Shown here: in pieces, positions 37,904 to 46,156 of the stretch | Layout: every line of letters starts with the position of its first letter | Position numbering within the stretch: position 1 is the first letter of the stretch | Assembly: GCF_031846305.1 (NCBI RefSeq) | Contig: NZ_JAVRHY010000001.1 | Span: 124,001 to 188,000 of the forward strand | Direction: 5' to 3' | Source: Spectribacter acetivorans | GTDB lineage: Bacteria; Pseudomonadota; Gammaproteobacteria; Nevskiales; Salinisphaeraceae | Length of the DNA stretch: 64,000 nt | The notes under the pieces: generated by a model | What the model was told of the DNA's origin: nothing | Seen by the model: only the letters and a program-made list of their open reading frames with translations | The model's database searches: none | Translations under genes and position numbers: made by a program

Positions 37904-38416
37904 ATGAGAAAGCAACTGATTGCAGCCGCCGGCCTTGCGCTGGCGAGCGGCGTTGCCAGTGCGCAGACCGAAGCCGTCACCGCCCCGCTGAGTGCCGGCG
38001 CCGGTCTTCTGGCCGATAGCGTGGAACTGGGTGCGAATGCCCTGGTGGGCGTGAACTCGGCTGACAACGGCGGCAACCTGAACAACGTCGCGGGCAGCGG
38101 CCTGCTCGGCGGCGCCGACCTGCTGAGTGACGTGCTCACCGGGGCCGCCGGCGAAGCCAACGATGGCGCCACCGAAGGCGGCGATCTGCTGGGAAACAGC
38201 GCCATGGCCGGGCTCGACGCGTTGGCCACCGGCATCAACGGCGGCAGTCAGGTACTGGGTGACGGCATCGGCGGCGGCGCGGACGCGCTGGCCCAGGCCA
38301 TCCGCATGGGCGACCTCGAAGGTGGCAATGTGGGCAACGGCTTCAACCCGGCCAGCCTGGGGCTGGATGGATTGCTGGCCCCGCTGACCGGTCTGACCAG
38401 CGCCTCTCCGCTGTAA
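37904..38416 (+). CDS. Secreted low-complexity Gly/Ala/Leu-rich protein (170 aa)
   Basis: I do not recognise a family. The signal peptide (MRKQLIAAAGLALASGVASA, cleavage after ASA) is clear. The mature chain is dominated by Gly, Ala, Leu, Asn and Asp, with recurring (A/G)-(L/N)-L-G-G-like pieces such as GSGLLGGADLLSDV and GGDLLGNS and no Cys. It may form a repetitive beta or fibrous surface structure. GGAGAG precedes the ATG and a strong terminator follows, as for an abundantly expressed monocistronic gene. The neighbouring TpsB-type transporter carries a similar Gly/Leu insert. Confidence 0.75.
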   Translation: MRKQLIAAAGLALASGVASAQTEAVTAPLSAGAGLLADSVELGANALVGVNSADNGGNLNNVAGSGLLGGADLLSDVLTGAAGEANDGATEGGDLLGNSAMAGLDALATGINGGSQVLGDGIGGGADALAQAIRMGDLEGGNVGNGFNPASLGLDGLLAPLTGLTSASPL

Positions 38417-38427
38417 GTCTTCATGCC

Positions 38428-38489
38428 GTGCCGCCGGATTGGCGGCACCGTCTTGAAACGAGAGGGCCGCCCATCGGGCGGCCCTTTTT
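38428..38489 (+). terminator. Tandem hairpin and Rho-independent terminator
   Basis: GTGCCGCC-GGATT-GGCGGCAC (38428-38448) is followed by GGGCCGCCC-ATC-GGGCGGCCC and TTTTT (38464-38489). The second is a canonical intrinsic terminator for the secreted-protein gene at 37904-38416. Confidence 0.88.
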
Positions 38490-38519
38490 CGTATCGGCAA
38501 GACGCCTTTCGGCAGAAGC

Positions 38520-38676
38520 CTAGAAGGTGTTTACAAAGCGTAGCGAGCGCAGCCAGTTTGGACACGTTGGACACGGCGGCGCGCAGAAAGCGCAGCGTAT
38601 TAACAATACGTAAGCATTGCGAGCACCGTACGGGTTCAAAATGGTAAGCGCAGTAGTTTTGTAGACACCTTCCTAG
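38520..38676. mobile_element. MITE-like element with terminal inverted repeats
   Basis: CTAGAAGGTGTTTACAAA at the left (38520-38537) is matched by the reverse complement of TTTGTAGACACCTTCCTAG at the right (38658-38676), giving ~18-bp imperfect terminal inverted repeats bounded by CTAG on both sides, a possible target duplication. The ~155-bp interior has no gene but holds a CGTATT-AAC-AATACG hairpin. The right CTAG contains the stop codon of the TpsB gene, so the element apparently inserted at the very end of that gene. Confidence 0.65.
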
Positions 38677-40412
38677 AATTCGCCCTTGATATTGAAGTAG
38701 ACGTCGGACTCGGCGCCGTCGAGGACGTTGTCGGGTATGCCGCTCTCGGACAGGCCCTCGGCGGCATGGACGGTCAGCTGGATGTTGTCCAGCGGGGCGA
38801 ATTCCAGTTTGATGCCGGCGTCCGTGGCCCGCTGTGTGCCGGCACGGCCGAAGGGCTTGTTGTCGCCCTCGAATTGGGCCATGCCGGTTTCCACGAACAC
38901 GGAGAAGCGATACGGGCGGCTAAATACTTGCCAGCGCGGCAGTTGCACCTGGAACCGCCCGTAGGCCCCGGTATCGCCCACCAGGATACCCGGCAGATAG
39001 GCGCTGAGATTGTCCGGGCCGCCAAGCACCCACTGCTGCTGCTGGGGCACGCGGTCATCCAGCGAGAACTGCCCCTTCACCTGGATCGAGGCCAGCATCT
39101 GGTAGGGCAGGCGATAACTGGTCTTGAGGCTGGCGTCGAACAGGTTGAACTCGTTCGTGCGCTCGGCATCGGTCAGGGTGTTTTCGATCTCGCCGCCGAA
39201 GCCACGCTTGTAGCCGGCACCGACGTTAAGGCTGCCGCGCTGGTCGAACAGGGTCCAGGAATCGGAGTAGGTGGTGCCCAGCCGGGCGGAGCCGTAGCGC
39301 TCGTCCTGGATTCGCTGGCCGGCGAGCGACACCGAGTCCATGCTGCCGCCACCGCCGCCGGTCAGGCCGCCGAGCAGATCCCCGAGCAACCCGTCCAGCA
39401 GGCCGCCGAGGATCGGATCACCGCCGCCACCGCCGCTTGCCACCAGTTGTCCCTCGTCAATGGTGAGGGTGGAATCCACATAGGCCAGTTCCTGCTCCAG
39501 CAGCCAGCGGGCGTCCTCGTCCGCGTACAGGAACTGGTTGCCGGTGAGTTTGACCTCGACGATTTCGGCGCTTTCGCGATCATCCTGGAACACCAGCTGA
39601 TTGCTGCCGTCCGCCGTTGCCGGCTGGTCAAACAGGCCGCTGACTTCGTATTCGGTGTACGAGCCGGACAGGCCGTAGAGGCCCCAGGAGTTCACGGTGG
39701 AGTAGCTCAGGTCGCCACGGCCGTACTTCTCCCCGCCGCGCGAACTTCCTAAGTCGGTGAAGCCGTGGGCGTATCCCAGGCCGATCTGATCGCCGTTGTC
39801 GAGCGAGTACTTGGCGCTGGCCAGGCCGAAGTAGCGTCCCAGGAAACGATTGCCCGGGTTGCCGAACGCGGCGGTCAGATCGAAGGGGTCGTGATCAGGA
39901 TCCTCTCGCCCGTCAATTACCAGCGTGAAGGCGGCGGGGTCCGCCGGATCCACGGAATACGAGGACGTCATGGTATAGCCGGCCCGCTCGGACTTGAGTT
40001 CGGCCAGCACCCGCATGGGTTCCATGTCCTGCTTGGTGAGCCCTCGCTCACCCTCGAACGACTCGAAGAACGGGGCGATCGCCGGCGGTGCGTCCACCTC
40101 GGCCAGATAGCCCTCATTGACATGCACGTAGATGGTGTCGCTCTGGCCCTCCCGAGCGTACTGCACGTTCACCAGAATATGACCATCGGCCGGGTACAGC
40201 GCGTTGAGCAGCAGCACCACCTGTGACGGCGTGCGGCCGGCCGAGGTCACCTGCCGGATGCGTTCCTCCGACAGATAGGTGTTGCCGGTCACCAGCAGCG
40301 TGTACTGGCCGACCTCCAGTTCGATCACCTTGTCCGCCGCGGCACTCCGCTGTTCGAGCACGGCGACTTCAGCCTGCTGGGGTGGCAGCGGCGGGGGCAG
40401 GTCAAGCGGCAT
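38673..40412 (-). CDS. TpsB/ShlB-FhaC-HecB type outer-membrane transporter, signal peptide missing (579 aa)
   Basis: This is a two-partner-secretion-type outer-membrane protein. A Pro-rich N-terminal part (LPPPLPPQQAEV) leads to one POTRA domain (about residues 25-105) with VNVQYAREG, then a 16-strand barrel ending in VYFNIKGEF with terminal Phe. ATG 40412 has AAGGAAG upstream, yet no signal sequence is encoded; in-frame codons upstream reach a TAA within ~60 bases. A Gly/Leu insert (GGGGGDPILGGLLDGLLGDL) interrupts the barrel. No TpsA partner gene is seen. It may have lost its N-terminus. Confidence 0.8.
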   Translation of the reverse strand: MPLDLPPPLPPQQAEVAVLEQRSAAADKVIELEVGQYTLLVTGNTYLSEERIRQVTSAGRTPSQVVLLLNALYPADGHILVNVQYAREGQSDTIYVHVNEGYLAEVDAPPAIAPFFESFEGERGLTKQDMEPMRVLAELKSERAGYTMTSSYSVDPADPAAFTLVIDGREDPDHDPFDLTAAFGNPGNRFLGRYFGLASAKYSLDNGDQIGLGYAHGFTDLGSSRGGEKYGRGDLSYSTVNSWGLYGLSGSYTEYEVSGLFDQPATADGSNQLVFQDDRESAEIVEVKLTGNQFLYADEDARWLLEQELAYVDSTLTIDEGQLVASGGGGGDPILGGLLDGLLGDLLGGLTGGGGGSMDSVSLAGQRIQDERYGSARLGTTYSDSWTLFDQRGSLNVGAGYKRGFGGEIENTLTDAERTNEFNLFDASLKTSYRLPYQMLASIQVKGQFSLDDRVPQQQQWVLGGPDNLSAYLPGILVGDTGAYGRFQVQLPRWQVFSRPYRFSVFVETGMAQFEGDNKPFGRAGTQRATDAGIKLEFAPLDNIQLTVHAAEGLSESGIPDNVLDGAESDVYFNIKGEF

Positions 40413-40519
40413 ACGTACTTCCTTGTCATTGTCCCTGTTGGGCGCGGCGCAAGCCCAATGCGCCGCTAATTAAGTGAATGCTGACGGCTCCGGGGGCGCA
40501 AGGCAAGACTGAGTGGCAT

Positions 40520-41959
40520 TCAGTCACGCTTCTTGATCGCGTCGAACGCTTCCAGTGCCGCTCGGCGTGATTCCTTCAGATCCACCAGCGGCGCCGGATA
40601 ATCGGTACCCAGGGCCACACCGGCATCCCGACAGACGGCTGCCGAGGCTGCCCAGGGTGCGTGGATATGTTTGGCCGGCAGCCGGGCCAGTTCCGGCACC
40701 CACTGGCGGATGTAGTCGCCCTGGGGGTCGAACCGCTCGCCCTGGCGGGTGGGATTGAAAATGCGGAAGAAGGGGGCCGCGTCCGCCCCGCAGCCGGCGG
40801 TCCACTGCCAGCCCAGCGTATTGCTGGCCAGGTCGGCGTCCACCAGCGTGTCCCAGAACCATTCGGCGCCGGCCTGCCAGGGCTGGCGCAGGTTCTTGGT
40901 CAGGAACGACGCCACCACCATGCGCACCCGGTTGTGCATCCAGCCGGTTTCCCACAGCTCGCGCATGCCGGCATCCACCATCGGAATACCGGTCTGCCCC
41001 TGTTGCCAGGCTTTCAGGGCCTGCTTGTCGTCGTCCCAGGGGAAGGTCTCGAAGCGCCGATCGAGCGGTTGGGTGGGCGTGCCCGGAAAGTGAAACAGCA
41101 GATGGTGGGCGAATTCCCGCCAGCCGATTTCGCTCAGGAACGTGTCCGCGCCCACCCGGGCGCCGCTGTCCAGCCATTCGTGCACGCCCTGCCAGACCTG
41201 CCGCGGTCCGATCTCGCCGAAATGCAGGTGCGGCGACAGGCGGGAGGTGCCCGGCCGGGCGGGCCAGTCGCGGTCCTGCTTGTAGCTGTCCAGGCAGGCA
41301 TCGAGGAAATCCTGCAACGCGGTCTGGGCGCCCGCTTCACCCGGGGTCCAGGCGGCCCGGATGCCGGCATCCCAGCGGATTGTCGGACGCAGCGCCAGAT
41401 CCTCGATGGTCAGGGACGCCGGCACTTGCCCGGGCCCGACAAGCCGATCCGGCACCGCCACCGGCGGCTGCATTCGCTGTGCCGACAGGGCGCGCCAGAA
41501 TGGTGTGTAGACCCGATAGGGGTCACCCGCCTTGGTGGCTACCTCCCAGGGTTCGGCCAGCAGGGCGGCGTTGTGGCTGCTCACCGCCAGGCCGTCGTCC
41601 CGCAGCGCCTGCTTGATCTGCCGATCGCGTTCGATCACCGCCGGTTCGTAGAGCCGGCTCCAGGTCACCGCGCTGGCGCCGGTTTCGCCAATCAGGTTGC
41701 GCAGGGCGTCGAGACTCGGGCCCCGCCGGATGACCAGCGGCAGGCCGGCCTCGGCCAGTTCGGCCTGCAGCGCGCGCAGGCTGTCTTCCAGCCACACGCG
41801 CTGCGCGCCGCCGGGTGCCCAGGGGGCTTCTTCCTCGGGCGCGTGGATATAGACCGGCAGCACCGGCCCGCGGGCGGCCGCCTCGGCCAGGGCGGGATTG
41901 TCGGCCAGACGCAGGTCGCGGCGCAGCCAGACCAGGGTGAGATCGTTCATGGTTTGCAT
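40520..41959 (-). CDS. phrB: Deoxyribodipyrimidine photolyase, CPD class I (479 aa)
   Basis: This is a light-dependent cyclobutane pyrimidine dimer repair enzyme. The N-terminal antenna Rossmann domain starts LTLVWLRRDLRLADNPAL. The C-terminal FAD domain has TSRLSPHLHFGEI, WREFAHHLLF and the region NTLGWQWTAGCGADAAPFFRIFNP. M1 or M4 may be the start. It follows the FeS-type photolyase by 18 bases on the same strand, so the two are likely co-transcribed. Confidence 0.93.
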   Translation of the reverse strand: MQTMNDLTLVWLRRDLRLADNPALAEAAARGPVLPVYIHAPEEEAPWAPGGAQRVWLEDSLRALQAELAEAGLPLVIRRGPSLDALRNLIGETGASAVTWSRLYEPAVIERDRQIKQALRDDGLAVSSHNAALLAEPWEVATKAGDPYRVYTPFWRALSAQRMQPPVAVPDRLVGPGQVPASLTIEDLALRPTIRWDAGIRAAWTPGEAGAQTALQDFLDACLDSYKQDRDWPARPGTSRLSPHLHFGEIGPRQVWQGVHEWLDSGARVGADTFLSEIGWREFAHHLLFHFPGTPTQPLDRRFETFPWDDDKQALKAWQQGQTGIPMVDAGMRELWETGWMHNRVRMVVASFLTKNLRQPWQAGAEWFWDTLVDADLASNTLGWQWTAGCGADAAPFFRIFNPTRQGERFDPQGDYIRQWVPELARLPAKHIHAPWAASAAVCRDAGVALGTDYPAPLVDLKESRRAALEAFDAIKKRD

Positions 41960-41977
41960 GGTGTGGCGATGGTGAGC

Positions 41978-43630
41978 TCAGACGCGTTCGCCGGCGGCGA
42001 TGCGCGTTTTCAGATCGGCGGCCTGACGCCGGATGCCGGCCATGGTTTCCGGGTTCTCGCGTTTGCGGTCGAGGTTCCGGATCTGGAAAACCATGCGCCG
42101 GTTGCCGCGGAATTGCTGGTCATGGCGGTCGAGAAAGTCCCAGTACAGGGTGGTGATCGGACAGGCATTGTCGCCATCGGCGCGGCGATGGTCGAACCGG
42201 CACTCGCGGCAGTAGTTGCTCATGCGGTTCACGTAGTTGCCCGAGGCGCAGTAGGGCTTGGTGCCGACGATGCCGCCGTCGCCGAACTGACTCATACCCA
42301 GGGTATTGGGCAGGCTCACCCAGTCAATGGCATCCAGGTACATGGCCATGTGCCAGTCGTGGAAGGCCCTCGGGTGAACGCCGGCCAGCTGGGCGAACAG
42401 GCCCAGGATCATCAGGCGCTGGATGTGGTGCGCGTACCCGTTGTCATGCACGTTGCTCATGGCGTCGCCGATGCAGGCCATGTCGGTCTCGCCGTCCCAG
42501 TAGCTGGTCGGCACCGGCAGCTTCGCGTCCAGCGCGTTCAGCTCGATGTAGTCCGGCATCTGCTGCCAGTAGATACCGCGCACGAACTCCCGCCAGCCGA
42601 GAATCTGCCGCACGAAGCCCTCCACGCTGTTGAGCGGCGCCTCGCCGGCCTCCCAGGCCGCCACGGCGGCGTCGATCACCTCGCGCGGATCGATCAGATG
42701 CAGGTTCAGCGCCGCCGACAGGCGCGAATGATGGACCAGATCGGCACCGGTCCAGAGTGCATCCTGCCACGGCCCGAAGCCGGCCAGGCGATGGCGGATG
42801 AAATCCTTCAGGGACTGGTGGGCCTGGTCGGCGGTCACTGGTTGGTCGAAGCCCTCGAGCCGGCCGGGGTGGTCGCCAAAGCGGGCGTCGACCAGGTCGA
42901 TGACCTCCCGCGTCAGCGCATCCGGCGTGAATGGCAGCGGCGTGGGTAGCCTGCCGGGTCCTTGTCGGCCGAAGCTTTCGCGGTTGTCCGCGTCGTAGTT
43001 CCAGGCCCCGCCCGCGGGGGCGCTGTCATCCATGAGAATGCCGTGGGTGCGGCGCATGTGGCGGTAGAAATCCTCCAGCACCAGCCGCTTGCGATCGGCC
43101 GCCCAGTCCCTGAATTCCTCGATGCCGCAGTAGAAGTGCCGGTCGGCGCGAATTTCCAGCGGCAGGCCGAGCGCGTCGGCCGTGTTCTGCAGCATCTGCC
43201 ACACCCGCCAGTCGCCGGGTTCGAGAACGATCAGGCGTTCGGGCGCGAGTCGCCGCACGTCGGCTGCCAGGATGCTGGCGAAATCCGGCCCGCTGTCGTG
43301 GCGGCCGTCCGGCTGCAGGGCGTGGTATGCCACTTCCATGTCGGCCGCTCGCAGCTCGTCCCGGAAGTGGCGCATGGCGCTGAAGAACAGCACCAGCCGC
43401 TGCTTGTGGCACCAGACATGGGTGGCCTCGGTGACGTTCTCGGCCATCCACACGCCGTCGCGATCGGACTCGAAACCGTCGAAGGCAGCACTGTGACGAT
43501 CCAGCTGATCACCCAGCACGAGAACGAGATGGCGCGGACTGGCGATGAGACTCTCCCGGAACGGTTGCGATGCCGCCGGCCATCGCCGACGATAACGCCA
43601 TGGCGGGGCATGATAACGACTTGGCGGCAA
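41978..43630 (-). CDS. Iron-sulfur cryptochrome/photolyase (FeS-BCP, PhrB-type (6-4) photolyase)
   Basis: This protein belongs to the bacterial cryptochrome/photolyase group with a [4Fe-4S] cluster; family members repair (6-4) photoproducts. The antenna domain begins HLVLVLGDQLDRHSAAFDGF. The C-terminal FAD region ends with GTKPYCASGNYVNRMSNYCRECRFD and later DNACPITTLYWDFL, carrying the four cluster Cys. The only canonical start (ATG 43630) lies inside the divergent sirtuin and adds 28 unlike residues. GGGAGAG before ATC 43546 suggests that the family N-terminus may begin at a non-standard codon. It forms an operon with phrB. Confidence 0.87.
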   Translation of the reverse strand: MPPSRYHAPPWRYRRRWPAASQPFRESLIASPRHLVLVLGDQLDRHSAAFDGFESDRDGVWMAENVTEATHVWCHKQRLVLFFSAMRHFRDELRAADMEVAYHALQPDGRHDSGPDFASILAADVRRLAPERLIVLEPGDWRVWQMLQNTADALGLPLEIRADRHFYCGIEEFRDWAADRKRLVLEDFYRHMRRTHGILMDDSAPAGGAWNYDADNRESFGRQGPGRLPTPLPFTPDALTREVIDLVDARFGDHPGRLEGFDQPVTADQAHQSLKDFIRHRLAGFGPWQDALWTGADLVHHSRLSAALNLHLIDPREVIDAAVAAWEAGEAPLNSVEGFVRQILGWREFVRGIYWQQMPDYIELNALDAKLPVPTSYWDGETDMACIGDAMSNVHDNGYAHHIQRLMILGLFAQLAGVHPRAFHDWHMAMYLDAIDWVSLPNTLGMSQFGDGGIVGTKPYCASGNYVNRMSNYCRECRFDHRRADGDNACPITTLYWDFLDRHDQQFRGNRRMVFQIRNLDRKRENPETMAGIRRQAADLKTRIAAGERV

Positions 43631-44400
43631 TCACGGCGGTGGCCGGACGGCTGGCACGGGCCGAGCGGCTGCTGGTGATTACGGGCGCCGGCATGTCGGC
43701 GGATTCGGGTCTGCCGACGTATCGCGGCGTCGGCGGCCTCTACAACGACGGCGGCACCGACGACGGCATCCCGATCGAGATGGCGCTGTCCGGCGGTATG
43801 TATGCGCAGCGCCCGGCCCTGACCTGGAAATACATCAGCCAGATCGAGCAGGCCTGCCGCGGCGCCCGGCCCAATGCCGGTCATCAGGTGCTTGCCCGGC
43901 TGGAGAAAGGCGGCCGGCAGGTGACCATCGTCACCCAGAATGTGGACGGGTTCCACGGCCAGGCCGGCAGCGGCGACGTGATCGAAATGCACGGCAACCT
44001 GCATCAACTGCGGTGCCCGGCCTGCAATCACCGCGAGCAGGTGCCCGACTTCGCTGACCTTGCCATACCGCCGGTCTGTCCGGCCTGCGATGGCATGCTG
44101 CGTCCGCGGGTGGTGCTGTTCGACGAAATGCTGCCGGATATCGCCGTGGCCCGCTACGAACAGGCCCTGGCGCAAGGCCCCGATATGGTTATGAGCATCG
44201 GCACCACCGCGGTGTTTCCCTACATCGCCGAGCCGATCCGGCAGGCGGTGCGCGAGGGCATTCCCACCGTCGATATCAATCCGGTGGCCAGCCCGCTGTC
44301 GCGCGCCGTCGATCACCATCTGGCAATGCCCGCCGCCGCGGCACTTACCGCCATCGAGCTGGCGCTGGCGACGTCCGGCCTCGGCGAGACCGCCACTTGA
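43570..44400 (+). CDS. SIR2 family NAD-dependent protein deacetylase, second copy (276 aa)
   Basis: This sirtuin has ITGAGMSADSGLPTYRGV, the catalytic EMHGNLHQ, TQNVDGFHGQAG and two CPAC zinc pairs. The variable active-site residues differ from the CobB-like enzyme at 28241. ATG 43570 is used; ATG 43600 is an equally good alternative, and the gene is divergent with and overlaps the 5' end of the FeS photolyase frame. The stop overlaps the next start (TTGA), so an operon with the MBL-fold gene is likely. Confidence 0.9.
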   Translation: MPPAIADDNAMAGHDNDLAAITAVAGRLARAERLLVITGAGMSADSGLPTYRGVGGLYNDGGTDDGIPIEMALSGGMYAQRPALTWKYISQIEQACRGARPNAGHQVLARLEKGGRQVTIVTQNVDGFHGQAGSGDVIEMHGNLHQLRCPACNHREQVPDFADLAIPPVCPACDGMLRPRVVLFDEMLPDIAVARYEQALAQGPDMVMSIGTTAVFPYIAEPIRQAVREGIPTVDINPVASPLSRAVDHHLAMPAAAALTAIELALATSGLGETAT

Positions 44401-45392
44401 ACGATACCGACCCGTCCGCCGGACGCACCAGCGCCGAGCGGGTCGGCGGGCGTTTCGCCAACCCGCCGAACCAGCACCAGCCCGGCTGCGGCCCGGGCGG
44501 GCTGGCGCGATTCCTGTGGGGCCGCGTGACCGATCGCCGGGTGCCGGCGCCACCGCCGGGGCATTGCCTCGATCCAGCGGCGGTCGCGGCGGGCCGGCAG
44601 GCCTGTGCCGGCCGCGATCACCTGACCTGGCTGGGCCATGCGGCTTTTTTACTGGAACTGGGCGGTCGGACGCTGATGACCGATCCCTTCCTGTCGGACG
44701 TGGCAGCCCCGCGTCCGCTGACGGCGCCGCGCCGTTTCGTGCCGCCGGCGCTGACCGTGCCGGAACTGCCTGCCATCGATCTGCTGCTGATTTCCCACGC
44801 GCACTACGATCATCTCGACGCGCCCACCATCCGCGCGTTGCGGCAGCGATCGGATCCCGAGGTCGTGGTCCCGCTCGGGCTGGACCACTTCTTCCGGCGC
44901 CGAGGCTACTCGCAAGTACGGGCGCTGGACTGGTGGCAGACCGTGACCTGCCAGGGCCTGCGGATCACCGCGGTGCCGGCGGTACATTTCTCGCGGCGCG
45001 GGCCGTTTGATCGCAACACCGCCCTGTGGTGCGGCTATGTAGTGGAAACTCCGGCCGGCCGGCGGCTGTATTTCGTCGGCGATACCGCCTATGCGCCGGT
45101 TTTCCGGGAAATCGGTGCCGCGTTCGGCCCGATCGACACCGTATTGGTACCGATTGGCGCCTATGAACCGCGAGGCGTGATGCGCCAGGTGCATGTGAAC
45201 CCGGAAGAGGCAGCAGCCCTGTGCCGCGACGTGGGTGCCCGGTCGGCGGTTGCCATGCACTGGGGCACCATCGTGCTTACCGACGAGCCCCCGTTCGAGC
45301 CGCCGACACGCTGGCGGGCGGCGATGGCCGACCAGGGCTTCGCCGACTACGCCGCGCGGGTGCCGGCGATCGGGGAGACGTTGTTGCTTTGA
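44397..45392 (+). CDS. MBL-fold metallohydrolase, NAPE-PLD/UlaG-like (331 aa)
   Basis: The metal-binding HAHYDHLD motif (about residues 133-140) is followed by later His and Asp (VHFSRRG, GDTAYAP) of the beta-lactamase-2 class. The N-terminal ~75 residues with PPNQHQPG resemble the NAPE-PLD/RomA-like family, so a phosphodiesterase is possible but unproven. TTG 44397 overlaps the sirtuin stop by four bases, a coupled start. The stop is followed by a repetitive intergenic stretch. The gene is intact. Confidence 0.83.
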   Translation: MNDTDPSAGRTSAERVGGRFANPPNQHQPGCGPGGLARFLWGRVTDRRVPAPPPGHCLDPAAVAAGRQACAGRDHLTWLGHAAFLLELGGRTLMTDPFLSDVAAPRPLTAPRRFVPPALTVPELPAIDLLLISHAHYDHLDAPTIRALRQRSDPEVVVPLGLDHFFRRRGYSQVRALDWWQTVTCQGLRITAVPAVHFSRRGPFDRNTALWCGYVVETPAGRRLYFVGDTAYAPVFREIGAAFGPIDTVLVPIGAYEPRGVMRQVHVNPEEAAALCRDVGARSAVAMHWGTIVLTDEPPFEPPTRWRAAMADQGFADYAARVPAIGETLLL

Positions 45393-45439
45393 GTCGGCGT
45401 TAGGCATTACCCACTGGCAAGGGATGCCTGAGCTGAATC

Positions 45440-45547
45440 CGTCGTCTCCTTTACCGCTGGCGGGAGAGGGCTTTCTGACACGACGCGTCAGCGGCAAGCG
45501 CCGCCGCGCCCCTCATGCTGACCTTCTCCCCGCGGGGGAGAAGGGAA
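45440..45547. repeat. Intergenic hairpin repeat
   Basis: Two parts resemble the widespread GC-rich repeats CCCTCTCCCGCTGGCGGGAGAGGG: GCTGGCGGGAGAGGG near 45460, and a perfect 10-bp stem CCTTCTCCCC-GCG-GGGGAGAAGG at 45522-45544. The latter sits three bases after the acpH stop on the minus strand and could help end that transcript, although there is no T-run. Confidence 0.5.
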
Positions 45548-46135
45548 TCAAAACGAAAACTGGCGGTTGACCCAGTCCTGCGCATAGTCGACCAGCGCCG
45601 GGAAGAAGACATCAAACTGCTGTGCCAGCAGCCCCGTGTGCGCTGCAAGTACCGGCATCGCTTCGGGCAGGGGGCTGGGCCGGCGCAGGCGGGCGTCAAC
45701 TCGGGACAGCGCCCGCGCCACGCCTGCCGGCTCGGTGTATCCGGTCAGTACCTGGGGCAGATTTACCAGACGGTCGCCGGCAAACGGGGCCCAGTCCGGC
45801 CACTCCGCGCGGGTGGCGGCGATTATCCGCTCGGCAAATGCGGGCAACGGTTCGTCATGCCACTCGGCCCAGCGATTGGCCAGCAAATGGTCGAAATGAA
45901 CATCGACCAGAATGCCGCCGTAGCGCCGGAAGCGGGGCGGAAAGGCGGCAAGCAAGGCCAGCACCGCCGGGTGGCGGTCGGTGAAACTGTCCACCCGACG
46001 ATGCAGCACGATACCGCTCTGCACGCTCCGCCGGCTGTCGGGCGCCAGCCGGCCGCGCACGTGATCACCCAGGATCGCGCCGGCCGGGGATGTGGCGGTG
46101 CGATCGGCGAGATAGAGATGCGCCAGGTAGTTCAA
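45548..46135 (-). CDS. acpH: Acyl carrier protein phosphodiesterase AcpH (195 aa)
   Basis: AcpH removes the 4'-phosphopantetheine group from ACP in the cytoplasm. MNYLAHLYLA at the N-terminus, GDHVRGRLAPDSR and LHRRVDSFTDRHP carry the conserved family residues (HD-like metal centre). Length equals E. coli AcpH (193 aa). It is 21 bases downstream of the isochorismatase gene on the same strand. Confidence 0.88.
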   Translation of the reverse strand: MNYLAHLYLADRTATSPAGAILGDHVRGRLAPDSRRSVQSGIVLHRRVDSFTDRHPAVLALLAAFPPRFRRYGGILVDVHFDHLLANRWAEWHDEPLPAFAERIIAATRAEWPDWAPFAGDRLVNLPQVLTGYTEPAGVARALSRVDARLRRPSPLPEAMPVLAAHTGLLAQQFDVFFPALVDYAQDWVNRQFSF

Positions 46136-46156
46136 GGCGGCGCGGACCGGCCGACG

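Noticed and set aside
40661..42949. Very long plus-strand open frame (~760 codons) opposite the two photolyases
   Set aside because: No recognisable domain, composition typical of a complement shadow, and both photolyases on the other strand have complete catalytic signatures.
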